Assembly (NCBI GenBank): GCA_038025085.1
Contig: CM076153.1
Coordinates: forward strand, 23,039,001 to 23,103,000
Direction of reading: 5' to 3'
Origin: Tetragonia tetragonoides
Lineage: Eukaryota; Streptophyta; Magnoliopsida; Caryophyllales; Aizoaceae
DNA: 64,000 nt
A program made the translations under genes and the position numbers. A model generated the notes under the pieces. That model did not search any database, was not told the DNA's origin, and was given only the letters and a program-made list of their open reading frames with translations. The first letter of the stretch is position 1; each line of letters opens with the position of its first letter. Of the stretch, positions 45,720 through 55,179 are shown in pieces.

Positions 45720-46562
45720 CAATATTGGGAGAGCACTGAGCTCGCACTATGCAAGTATTTGGATTGAGCTACTTGATTGATATACCAACAGTAGCAAGTA
45801 GTGTTCATAGACTTCATTCTTACATTCACAATTGCAGAGAGTATAATCTCATTCCCTTGTAGAGAGTTTCCTTATTGCAATTTGAAATAAACAATGTGAG
45901 AGCACAATTTAGTAAAGCTTGATCTAGTTCTATTTTTGGTGGCTAGTTGCCACTGTCTGTTGAACATGGATGCAGTAATCTAAGTTTAGTGACAGCACAG
46001 TATCCTGTCAAACACACCATCTTACTCGAACCACTGCACCGTAGGAAGCATGCCTGTTTTGAGTGCACATTCGTACTGGTATCGTCTTGGGTACTCACCT
46101 TTTGTTGGGCTTGGATACCTGAACTGAACGAACAAGTAACTTTCTTAGTACGCATACATTCATCATTGCATGCTTAGTTCAGAATTCTGTTTGCATCTCA
46201 GTATTCTCGGGATCCAATGTTTGTATGGGAGTTCATACTACTTCTTACACATATTGATCCTAGAGTCTATTCCAGCACCAGGTCTATCATGTGATCTTAT
46301 TCTTAATCCAATTTCATGCAGTCCCCTACCTAAAACAGAAAAAAAAAAAAAAAATCCATGCAGAGTTGTATGAAGTCAATGGGGAGAATGAACTGCTAAG
46401 TGAAGAAAAGAAGACTTATATCGTTGTTTTGTAATCTAGAATGGGATTGATTGTATAAAATCTAGTAGTTTATGTACATAAATACACATCAAACAAAAAT
46501 GCAACAACACCTATGTAGATTTCCTTGTACTATTTGACATTTGCCTATCTAATGATTCTAAT
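45720..46562. repeat. 3' flank of DUF241 copy 6 (duplicated block)
   Basis: Collinear with 31,560-32,457. It includes an A run at about 46,341-46,354. No gene. Confidence 0.6.
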
Positions 46563-47456
46563 CTAGAAAGAAACTATGTTCAAGAGGCAGGCTTTTGTTT
46601 CTGTCAGCTGAATATATGCACTGTCCAAACTGTTCCCAATGCCTTCCATCACTCCTACCAATTCCTCCAGTCTTTTCTGTGCAATTCTAAGCTTCTCTGC
46701 ATCGGCACCTGAAAATAGGTAATGTAGCGTAGCATCTACATCCATTAAATCATTCCCAGTTTTGGCTTAGTACATGCTTTTGCCTCTGCTCTTATGTATC
46801 AACTTTGAAACCAATGATCCTGACTTTGACTTGGACACTGGAGTAGATAGGAATGAAAGAAGAGATTCACAGACGGAAATGTTGATGATGCTGACACATG
46901 TGAGAGCCTTGATCACCGTTGAGAGGCGGTCATCTTCTTGAAAGACTCTTGATAACTCGAAGTTATCATCATAGACTAGTTGCTTCATGGATAAAATAAT
47001 TCCCTTGGCTCTTTTGATGACCTCCTTTCTAGAAGAAAAATAGCTAGCTATTTTGCTTTCATAGTAGTTAGGCCCTTCATTTTGGATCAGAAGAGCTGCA
47101 TGAAAATGACTAGCAAGTTTCTGCTGTTGCAGCACGATCTCTCTCATGGTGCTGCAGACATTGTGAAGGTTCGACCATCCCTTCAACAGTTCACTAACTC
47201 GTTTCTCGTGCTTTCTGAGAGACAGAGCTTGTTGAGTCAGTGGTAAACCGAGGACTTCATTAATGCATGTGTACAAGTCAGCTAGGCCACTTAAGCCAAT
47301 ATTGATTGTTTCTGCAGGAGACGTCGATGTTGCCTCTTTGGTTCTAAGCTTTTGTAACTCGTCTTCTATTGTTTTGTTGATAGGATTTGATTTGGATGGG
47401 AAACTAAATGATCTAATTTCAAGGCGAGTGTTTAGCTCAATTGAAGAAGCAGCTAT
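46563..47456 (-). pseudogene. BPS1-like (DUF241) copy 6, start lost and nonsense codon
   Basis: The full-length frame is recognisable and closest to copy 5. Two point lesions are visible. The start ATG is ATA at 47,454-47,456, in the otherwise conserved context before AASSIELNTR. A Gln codon in the M-Y-Q-A-K-T-G motif has become TAA at 46,767-46,769, cutting off the last 68 residues or so. The frame is otherwise uninterrupted on both sides of the stop, so the lesions are recent. Promoter and TATA box remain at 47,540-47,660, so it may still be transcribed. Confidence 0.9.
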
Positions 47457-47539
47457 GATCAGTACTGATAGGTCTCTTTTCGTATTTGGTATTCGGTACT
47501 TAGAAGGCTTTGGTTGGAGATGATGACTACTGGTCCTGA

Positions 47540-47660
47540 AACTTTATATATATAGAAGCAAATTCCCGACATGACAGATCATATGGAGCTCTGGTGGTCA
47601 ATGCATACAGCATGTGTACCAGCACAGGATCTCCTACATATTCGGTTTGCTTGTCTCAGA
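47540..47660 (-). promoter_or_regulatory. Conserved promoter block of the DUF241 copy 6 pseudogene
   Basis: TATA-rich core (CTATATATATAAAG on the minus strand) and the same upstream block as copies 3 and 5, including the TTGACC word (GGTCAA at 47,596-47,601) and ATGCAT. The promoter survives although the gene is dead. Confidence 0.5.
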
Positions 47661-49605
47661 CTCAACTTCATAATTATAATTTATACAAGGTATGTAAATT
47701 ATCAAAAAAATAATGTACTATTTTGTTCGAGTAGTGATTAGACTGATCTCTATGGCTATAATTTATGCATGAGTTTTTTTTTTTCCAGTACATGGTGCAG
47801 GTTTTACAGCCTGGTGTACCCCAGACAGTATACCACCGTCTGCCTCCTCGAAGGAGTTCTATTATAACACACTTTCTGTATAAAATACGTCGTTGCTCAA
47901 GGAAGGATCTAAGAATGAGCTAATATAATATATGTGATCTGTGCACACGAGTGGCTGGTTCCTTTGTCCTTTGTTATGGTTTTTATCTCTTTTAATATTT
48001 CAAAACATATGTTTATGAAGCTTCTTGGTTATTTGCCATGTTCTGCCATGGCTGTCTACATTAAACATTTTAAGGCGAAATAGTCATGAAATGGTATGAC
48101 CATTAGTGTATCATTGCAGAACTCGGAGAACCTTTATTTAACTTGGTGCAAATAATGTCTTGCATTCTTACCAGTACTTTATATTTTCGATATGGTAAAA
48201 GTAAATCTGATTCCGAAGAAAAATTCAAATTAGATGACTCATTTCCTATTCGTTAATTTCTGCACATTGTTCTAGTTATACTGTCATTGGCTTTCTTCAT
48301 TTTGTAGTAGCTAAGTCACACTATGCTAGTGGCTTTGGGTTGTGGGTTCATACGGTTTGGTGCTATAATGGAACTTGCATTTCATCTGTTGCAGACATGG
48401 AAGACCAATGTTACGCTGCGCAGTAGCCTTATACAGTCAAATGGGGATTGATTTGAAGGTGAATATAGGAGGCACAACACAAATATTTTTGCCTACAATA
48501 CATAAACATAAATGGATGTTTGTCAATAGCCGGAGGGCACTGGATTTGAAGCACATGGTGCAGGGTGAGAAAAGAAGGAAGAACTGAAGAAGGTATCTTT
48601 CTAGACTAAACCACAATGAAAATCATCTGTTTTTGGTACCTTCTATATCAATACTTCGCAACAAATACAAAGTAGACGACAGCTTCCAAATCCTACATGG
48701 CTTCTTTCTCCTGTTTCCTGATGGTAGCAACGCAGTTGTAGTTGCTAATGTGTATATTCTCTTGAAGTGACCTTAACTGTTTAGCATTTTGTTCATTGTT
48801 CCATTCCTAGGGCATTGATCATCATCATCCGCATCATGCGGTTGACACACACATTTCGACTTACGTATTTGAATGCTTTAAAGACGCACAATACGGCTGG
48901 AAGCCTACTTTGTATGAGACATTTAACTAGATTGGTGTTGCATATAAAAATTTAGTGCTTCTGTAACTCTATAGTCAATCCATATTCTGTTTACTTCAGT
49001 TAAATGATGTCTTCTGTACAAATCAGAACATTACGCTTCTTCGTTTGCAGATTATTTCTTCTCAAAACAACTTATTTGGCATAGTTTGGTCTTTACTGAA
49101 CTTCTAAGAGAGATTCCTGTATTCATACCCCCATCATCATCAGTAAGAAATCAGGTAAGCAAGACTGTGCTTTATGCTTACCCTGGCTATCGAAACAGGG
49201 GTAGTACTTTTTTGCTAAGTTCAGGTCACGTTGTGAATTTGTGATGACCACAGCAAAAAAGAAGAAAAAAGGTCACATTGTGATGACTTACTTTCAGATT
49301 TCACAACAGCTATATACCTAACTAGCTCCCCCCCCCCTCCCCCCCCGCGGCTCTCACATGCAAGGCGTACAAGGTCAGTTTCTTAAGGATGCTGCAGTTA
49401 TTTTATAAGCCATCAATCCATACAACCCCAACACTAACGATAGCTTTGTAGTTTGTCCTATGAGTGAACACTAGTGCCATTGTTTCACTTCAAGAGAAAA
49501 TAACAACATATTAAAGAAAAATTGATCTTCTGCAACTTTTGGACATAACTTCAATACAATGAGTTACTTGCTACCAAGTACGTGGTTCTTTTTTCATATT
49601 GTATC
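47661..49605. repeat. 5' flank of DUF241 copy 6, collinear with the copy 5 flank
   Basis: Matches 33,536-35,420 in order. An open frame at 48,375-48,587 is interrupted in the partner and is not a conserved gene. C-rich tracts occur at 49,327-49,347. Confidence 0.5.
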
Positions 49606-49610
49606 ATCCT

Positions 49611-50359
49611 TGTTGAGGTAACGCCCCAATACCAAATAATATTTAGTTGTGTTTTATTTTATTTAAGTTTGTAAAGAAATAAAATAAAACAAAAGAAAAC
49701 AAAAAACATAAAAAGAAGGAAAAGAGAAGTGTGTGTGTGTTGCTACGTGAGTTTGGAACTCACTTGTGGGCCTTAAATGGCTTTTGACTGGTTAGCCCAC
49801 CAAAGCAAGCCTTTGTGTGGCTTAGTCTTACAAGAAGCTTCCACTAGAAGCTGCTGGACAAGAAACAAAAGGGAGTTGTAACGCATGTGCACAGCGAACA
49901 AAAACAGCCAAAAAGAAAAGGGAGAGCCAGTGAGTGAGAGACAAACAAAAGAGTGAGAGAAATTGAGTATTTCTCCAAAGAGGTTTGTTCCAGTTCACGG
50001 TTGATTCGGCTTGTTCGGGTGAAGGTAATCGGAGTATTCGGATCGGTCATCGACAGGTATTTGTGGGTGTATCTTTGGGTTTGTGGGAGTACCAAATTGA
50101 GTTAGGGTTTGTCAATTTGTACTAATACCAAAGATAGCTTGTTTACTTGTTGCTTGATCTTGTGATTGTTGCTGATTGTACTCTTGATTATCATAGTGGA
50201 TTATTATTTTAGTGCGTGGAGATCCGCACCGTGGTTTTTCCCCTAATTGAGAGGGGTTTTCCACGTAAAATTGTTTGTGTTATTTTTGGGTTCTTGCACT
50301 TTATTTTTCCGATTATCTGTTGTTGTGATTGTGGGTAAATACCGTAGTTTTCCCCAACA
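49611..50359 (+). repeat. 5' LTR of the gag-only element
   Basis: 749 bp, TG...CA. Contains a short GTGTGTGTGT run near 49,731 that is identical in length in the 3' LTR. Confidence 0.92.
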
Positions 50360-50360
50360 G

Positions 50361-50372
50361 TGGTATCAGAGC
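50361..50372 (+). promoter_or_regulatory. Primer-binding site (initiator Met tRNA)
   Basis: TGGTATCAGAGC, complementary to the 3' end of plant initiator methionine tRNA, one base after the 5' LTR. Confidence 0.92.
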
Positions 50373-50443
50373 TTTTGGTTGTAGGATCGGTGGTGGGAAA
50401 ATTACTGTATTTGTTGAAGGAGGAATTATTTTGTGCAAGTAAC

Positions 50444-51790
50444 ATGTCTGGTAGTGTGCCCAAATTTGAAATTCCTTTGTTTGATGGTAAAATTAATTTT
50501 ACTGTGTGGAAGAGTACGGTTGAGGATTTGTTGGTTCAACAAAATTTAGATGAGGCTTTAGATGAGACAAAGCCTAGTGGGGTGACCGATGCCCAATGGA
50601 CATCGAAGAAGAAGAAAGCTGTCAGTACTATTAGATTAGCTATGGCTCCGGAGATCAAGTATAATTACTTGACTGAGACAGATCCAAAGAAGTTGTTGGA
50701 TAAGCTCCAGAGTGTATATGCATCAAAGTCACTGACTAACAAGCTTTGTTTGAGATATGAGTTGTACCAGCTAAAGATGGAGCAAGGTACAACGTTGCAG
50801 GACCACATTAACAGTTTTAACCAGCTAGTATGTCAGTTGAGAAATGCAGATGAGAAGATCTCCGATCAAGAGGAGGCATTGTTATTGTTGGCTTCACTAC
50901 CTAAGTCCTACAGGCCAATTGTGCAGACATTACTTGTAGGGAGGACAGAGATTACACTAGATGAAGCAATGACAGTGTTGAGAGAGAATGATCGGATGAT
51001 GTTGCAGGTTGATGGTGTATCTCCTAGTGATGGAGGAGATAGAGTACTAGCTGCGGAGGTGTCCGAGAGAGGGAGGAATCATGAGAGAAGAGGTGGTGGC
51101 CCGAGAAGTAGGTCGAAGTCGCGCGCGAGAGACTTTAGTAACGTGGAGTGTTACTATTGTGGTGAGAAGGGTCATATTCAGAGTCGTTGCCCAAAGATGA
51201 GAGATGATTTGAAGAGTTTCAAGCAGCTGCAAGAGAAGATGGGTAAGACCAAAATTGATGATGATAGCGGTTCCTCTAATGTAATTATGTCTTGTGATGG
51301 TAATAAGGAGTTGTTCTTGGCTAGTAACAATGAGGGGAAGGAAAGCAAAGAGAGTTGGGTGTTGGACTCTGGCGCTTCGGTTCACATTTGTAGAGACCAT
51401 GCTATGTTTGATACTTTGTGCCAAGATGGTGAGTATGGTGACATCAACATGGGGAGTGGTAAGATGAAGGCCAAAGGGATGGGAAGCATCCGCATTGAGC
51501 TCCATGGTGGTGTGACTAGAACTTTCCAGAATGTGAGGTATGTACCCGATGCTCGTGTCAACGTGATTTCGTTGGGTGAGTTGACATCGCAAGGGTGTAG
51601 ATACATTGGTACGGGAAGGTGGTGCAAAGTGTATCGTGGTGCTACTTTGATTGTGCAAGGAAAGAAGGCGGAGAACAACTTGTGCTATGTTGAGGGTCAT
51701 TGCGTAAGGAGGAGCAAGGCCAAGAAGAAGGTCCGTTTTTCGGACAAGGTGGAGGTATTTGGTGATTTGGGTCGAGGGAGGATTTGTTGA
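50444..51790 (+). CDS. Copia-type gag with protease N-terminus
   Basis: 448-aa frame. The ATG at 50,444 (MSGSVPKFEIPLFDGK) is preferred over earlier non-ATG codons because it matches the usual copia gag start. Residues about 10-200 form the UBN2/gag domain (W-K-S-T-V-E-D-L-L, then LYQLKMEQGTTLQDHINSFN). An Arg-rich region precedes a CCHC zinc knuckle at residues 236-249 (CYYCGEKGHIQSRC). The aspartic-protease active site DSGAS begins at residue 308 within WVLDSGASVHIC. The frame then runs through the polypurine-like GAGGGAGG and terminates at a TGA formed by the first six bases (TGTTGA) of the 3' LTR. There is no integrase or polymerase, so replication would need a full-length partner. Confidence 0.9.
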   Translation: MSGSVPKFEIPLFDGKINFTVWKSTVEDLLVQQNLDEALDETKPSGVTDAQWTSKKKKAVSTIRLAMAPEIKYNYLTETDPKKLLDKLQSVYASKSLTNKLCLRYELYQLKMEQGTTLQDHINSFNQLVCQLRNADEKISDQEEALLLLASLPKSYRPIVQTLLVGRTEITLDEAMTVLRENDRMMLQVDGVSPSDGGDRVLAAEVSERGRNHERRGGGPRSRSKSRARDFSNVECYYCGEKGHIQSRCPKMRDDLKSFKQLQEKMGKTKIDDDSGSSNVIMSCDGNKELFLASNNEGKESKESWVLDSGASVHICRDHAMFDTLCQDGEYGDINMGSGKMKAKGMGSIRIELHGGVTRTFQNVRYVPDARVNVISLGELTSQGCRYIGTGRWCKVYRGATLIVQGKKAENNLCYVEGHCVRRSKAKKKVRFSDKVEVFGDLGRGRIC

Positions 51791-52533
51791 GGTAACGCCC
51801 CAATACCAAATAATATTTAGTTGTGTTTTATTTTATTTAAGTTTGTAAAGAAATAAAATAAAACAAAAGAAAACAAAAAACATAAAAAGAAGGAAAAGAG
51901 AAGTGTGTGTGTGTTGCTACGTGAGTTTGGAACTCACTTGTGGGCCTTAAATGGCTTTTGACTGGTTAGCCCACCAAAGCAAGCCTTTGTGTGGCTTAGT
52001 CTTACAAGAAGCTTCCACTAGAAGCTGCTGGACAAGAAACAAAAGGGAGTTGTAACGCATGTGCACAGCGAACAAAAACAGCCAAAAAGAAAAGGGAGAG
52101 CCAGTGAGTGAGAGACAAACAAAAGAGTGAGAGAAATTGAGTATTTCTCCAAAGAGGTTTGTTCCAGTTCACGGTTGATTCGGCTTGTTCGGGTGAAGGT
52201 AATCGGAGTATTCGGATCGGTCATCGACAGGTATTTGTGGGTGTATCTTTGGGTTTGTGGGAGTACCAAATTGAGTTAGGGTTTGTCAATTTGTACTAAT
52301 ACCAAAGATAGCTTGTTTACTTGTTGCTTGATCTTGTGATTGTTGCTGATTGTACTCTTGATTATCATAGTGGATTATTATTTTAGTGCGTGGAGATCCG
52401 CACCGTGGTTTTTCCCCTAATTGAGAGGGGTTTTCCACGTAAAATTGTTTGTGTTATTTTTGGGTTCTTGCACTTTATTTTTCCGATTATCTGTTGTTGT
52501 GATTGTGGGTAAATACCGTAGTTTTCCCCAACA
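51785..52533 (+). repeat. 3' LTR of the gag-only element
   Basis: 749 bp, same length as the 5' LTR and identical as far as I compared. Its first six bases supply the stop codon of the gag frame. Confidence 0.92.
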
Positions 52534-52770
52534 ATCCTACACATCTCGTCCAGGAGATGATGCTCCTAAGATAGCATTTTTTGCTTGAAGACATTTTTCA
52601 GGCCATGTCTGAATGCCTGCCATGACACTTGCTACTGCCTCCATGGTCATTGGACCTTTCTTGTGCTCATCATCCGTTTCCTCTTCGAAAACTAAGCGTA
52701 TGATAACTTTTTGTGTTTGGTAACCAACAGGGGTAAAATGACAAATTAGAAATTCCTAGATAGAAACTAA

Positions 52771-53308
52771 GGGGTCGTTTGGTTCGGTGAAACAAGGGTC
52801 TCAGTAACGGAAACAAGAGCCTGATTCCGTTAGCGTATGTTTGTTTCAAAAACTTCGGTTTCATTTCCGTTTCTTGCCGATATCCAAACCCCCAGATTGA
52901 TACCCTCCTCCCCCCTCAGGTAACAAGCCGCTGGTAATGGAATTGAAAAGCATCTGATCGATGCTGTGTGAATTGCTGCCCCGCCGGCATCGAACAGATG
53001 GGCCTCAGTGGAAAAGTGTGAAAGTGATGTCTTTCATTGGTTGAACTAGCAGCTCGATCGGTTGATGATTTGTCACAAAATAAATTCATTTTCTCTATTT
53101 TTGGTTTTACTTCTATGGTACTGTCAATTTGTCAACTCTAGGGGAGGAGAGAAGGGGCACAGGCGGCGTGAATAATGAGGAGACTTATTGTTGGTATGTA
53201 ACCAAACACACAGTAACAAGAAAAGGAATCAATCAAAATCCAATCCATTACCACCCCTAATCCAATTCCATTCCATTTCCTAGTAGGACCGTTGAACCAA
53301 ACGACCCC
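52771..53308. mobile_element. Tourist-like MITE (PIF/Harbinger type)
   Basis: 538 bp with 15-bp perfect terminal inverted repeats GGGGTCGTTTGGTTC. A 3-bp TAA duplication flanks it (52,768-52,770 and 53,309-53,311). Both the terminal sequence and the TAA target are typical of PIF/Harbinger elements. No coding capacity. Confidence 0.9.
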
Positions 53309-53311
53309 TAA

Positions 53312-53870
53312 AAGTTAACAAAGCTTTATGATGCATTGAGCTGATACTCTCCTTATTACTGACTAATTTCCTGAAGGAAGTCTGGCTAGCTACGTTGCTT
53401 CTGATCAGAAAGGTTTAAGGCAGTAGATTATTAGACTGATTATATATCCTCACTTAAATCATGTAATCGAGCTCTAAAGTGTTGATTTTTCATGTTTAAG
53501 CTCTATCAATTTATAAAACATGATTACAAAGTATATTTACTTGCTACCAAGTACATGATTTTTCATGTTCAAGCTCCAGCCAGTTCATGAGTTCAAATAA
53601 TCTATAATCTGTAGATGATTATGTTCATCAGTGTGTTTAGAAACAATCTACCAACTGCACAATTGTGACCTTAATAACCATTATTAGTTAGTGTGTTTTG
53701 GAAATAAAAAGGTTGATTTACTTAATTTGTTCTTTGTCAATTACTGCAGTGTTGTCACATTACACAAATGAATAAATAACAAGCAAACAAAATGACACTT
53801 GACGAGAACTTATTGAACCAAGGTCACATTAAGTAATAAATAAACTCATTTTTCAACTGGGACCATAATG
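53312..53870. other. Intergenic, upstream of the B3 locus
   Basis: AT-rich. No gene or transposon end recognised. Confidence 0.4.
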
Positions 53871-53880
53871 CTATAAATAA
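53871..53880 (+). promoter_or_regulatory. Candidate TATA box of the B3 locus
   Basis: GCTATAAATA, followed 30-70 bp later by a CT-rich leader-like region and an ATG at 53,952. It could drive a first exon of the B3 gene or a separate transcript. Confidence 0.4.
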
Positions 53881-53904
53881 CATCTGCTTCAAAATTTTGC
53901 CAAA

Positions 53905-54110
53905 ATTTCCCTCCATTGTAACATCTCACTTTGCACATCAGACTTACAGAAATGGCAAACCTTTTACAGATACCCATTACTCTACCAATTGCTATTAATC
54001 ACACCATTTCACTTTCCAAGTTCTCTACCCACTCCCCTTTTCTCTCTCTTCTTCTTGTCATATCTGATCTGAGATTCAACACCACCAATTCATTTACAGC
54101 CAGCAATCAG
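53905..54110 (+). other. Candidate first (leader) exon of the B3 gene
   Basis: A 53-codon frame from the ATG at 53,952 runs to a plausible splice donor at 54,110/54,111 (CAATCAG|GTTCTC). Splicing to the acceptor before 55,178 would put it out of frame with the B3 protein. It is therefore either a 5' UTR exon with an upstream ORF or part of another transcript. Confidence 0.3.
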
Positions 54111-54339
54111 GTTCTCTCTCTGTTTTTGTTCAATCTGTTTCTGAATGATTCAATATATATTATTAGTGCTAAGATTATTTTATGTTCTTTGGGTATGTAT
54201 GAGAATTGTCTATTAGTTCTAAGAATATTTTATGCTCTAAAGTTTAGAGTTATTAGCTGGTTATGGAAAAGGGGTGTCTTCTTAGTTTCTGTAGTTACAT
54301 TGGATGATTTGCTTTTAAAGTGCTAGATATTTGGCACCA

Positions 54340-54592
54340 TTTATGGAACATTATACACTTTGCTTTGGTTCATAGTGTGTTCTGTTTAGAACCGTAGGCT
54401 ACAATATTAGTGTAAATCTTTGCTTTGGAGTTCAGATCGTGCCAAAAGATACCAAGATGATAGCCTTTATGGAACATTATATTTTGCTTTGGTTCTAGAC
54501 TGTGTTCTGTTTAGAACTCTGATATAGGCTATCATATTGGTGAAAATCTTTGCTTTCGAGTTTAGATAATGAAAATGATAGCCTTTATGAGA
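54340..54592 (+). repeat. 126-bp tandem duplication
   Basis: TTTATGGAACATTATA at 54,340 begins again at 54,466. The two units share the TTTGCTTTGGTTC and GTGTTCTGTTTAGAAC blocks with substitutions and small indels. It lies in the intron or upstream region of the B3 gene. Confidence 0.7.
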
Positions 54593-55179
54593 CTGACCTT
54601 GTAGGGCTTTGGTTTGGCATTTTTGTTATAAGGAGATGAGTACTTCATAAAGTTACATTACTCAATTACTCCCTTTCTCCTTAATCAACTTCTTGAATAG
54701 AAGTTTTTTAAGTTTCCAGGATAATTTTTGATCCTGAGTCCAGCTTATATATGTGAAATAGCAAGTCTTTGCAGTGAGTACTTTCAAAAGAAAAAGCAAA
54801 TACTGTAGGTTTTATGGTGACTGTATCTTGCTGCTAAAGGTCTGGACTTAATTTTGCTCCTGTTTGTTTGGAGTTTTGTTCCAGAGAGCCTAAGATCCTT
54901 CCCATACAGTAACTTAACAAGCCGATATCTGTAAGTTACGAATTCAGAGGTCCTATATGTGTGTAACTTTCAGTTTGGTTAATGAGAATCTTCATTTACC
55001 CAAAAAAAACATAAGGATGAATGGTGCTTGAAGCTGATTATATCTTTTGATTGCCTTTATCTTTCTGTTTTTTTTACCTACACTTGTTGGATTTGGCTTA
55101 AATTAGTCATCACAAAATGAGTGAGATAATAATCCTACCACTAGTCAGCTGATTCGGAGTGTTTCTCCTTATTGCAGAA

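Larger units (their letters stand above)
49611..52533 (+). mobile_element. Young non-autonomous copia-type element with gag only (TR-GAG-like)
   Basis: Two 749-bp LTRs (49,611-50,359 and 51,785-52,533) run TGTTGAGG...CCCCAACA and I saw no difference between them. A perfect 5-bp duplication ATCCT flanks the element (49,606-49,610 and 52,534-52,538). A canonical initiator-Met-tRNA primer-binding site TGGTATCAGAGC follows one base after the 5' LTR. The 1.4-kb interior encodes gag plus the start of the protease only; integrase, reverse transcriptase and RNase H are absent. It fits the described TR-GAG class of short elements with a gag gene. Identical LTRs imply recent insertion. Confidence 0.93.

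Noticed and set aside
41148..47456. Reading the kinase plus DUF241 neighbourhood as a co-operating immune module
   Set aside because: The kinase is a pseudogene, adjacency fits segmental duplication, and no evidence links the two functions.
48375..48587. 70-codon frame in the copy 6 flank
   Set aside because: The collinear region near 34,750-34,960 is broken by stops, so it is not conserved as coding.
51047..51700. 217-codon minus-strand frame
   Set aside because: Antisense shadow of the intact gag gene, which has clear domains on the + strand.
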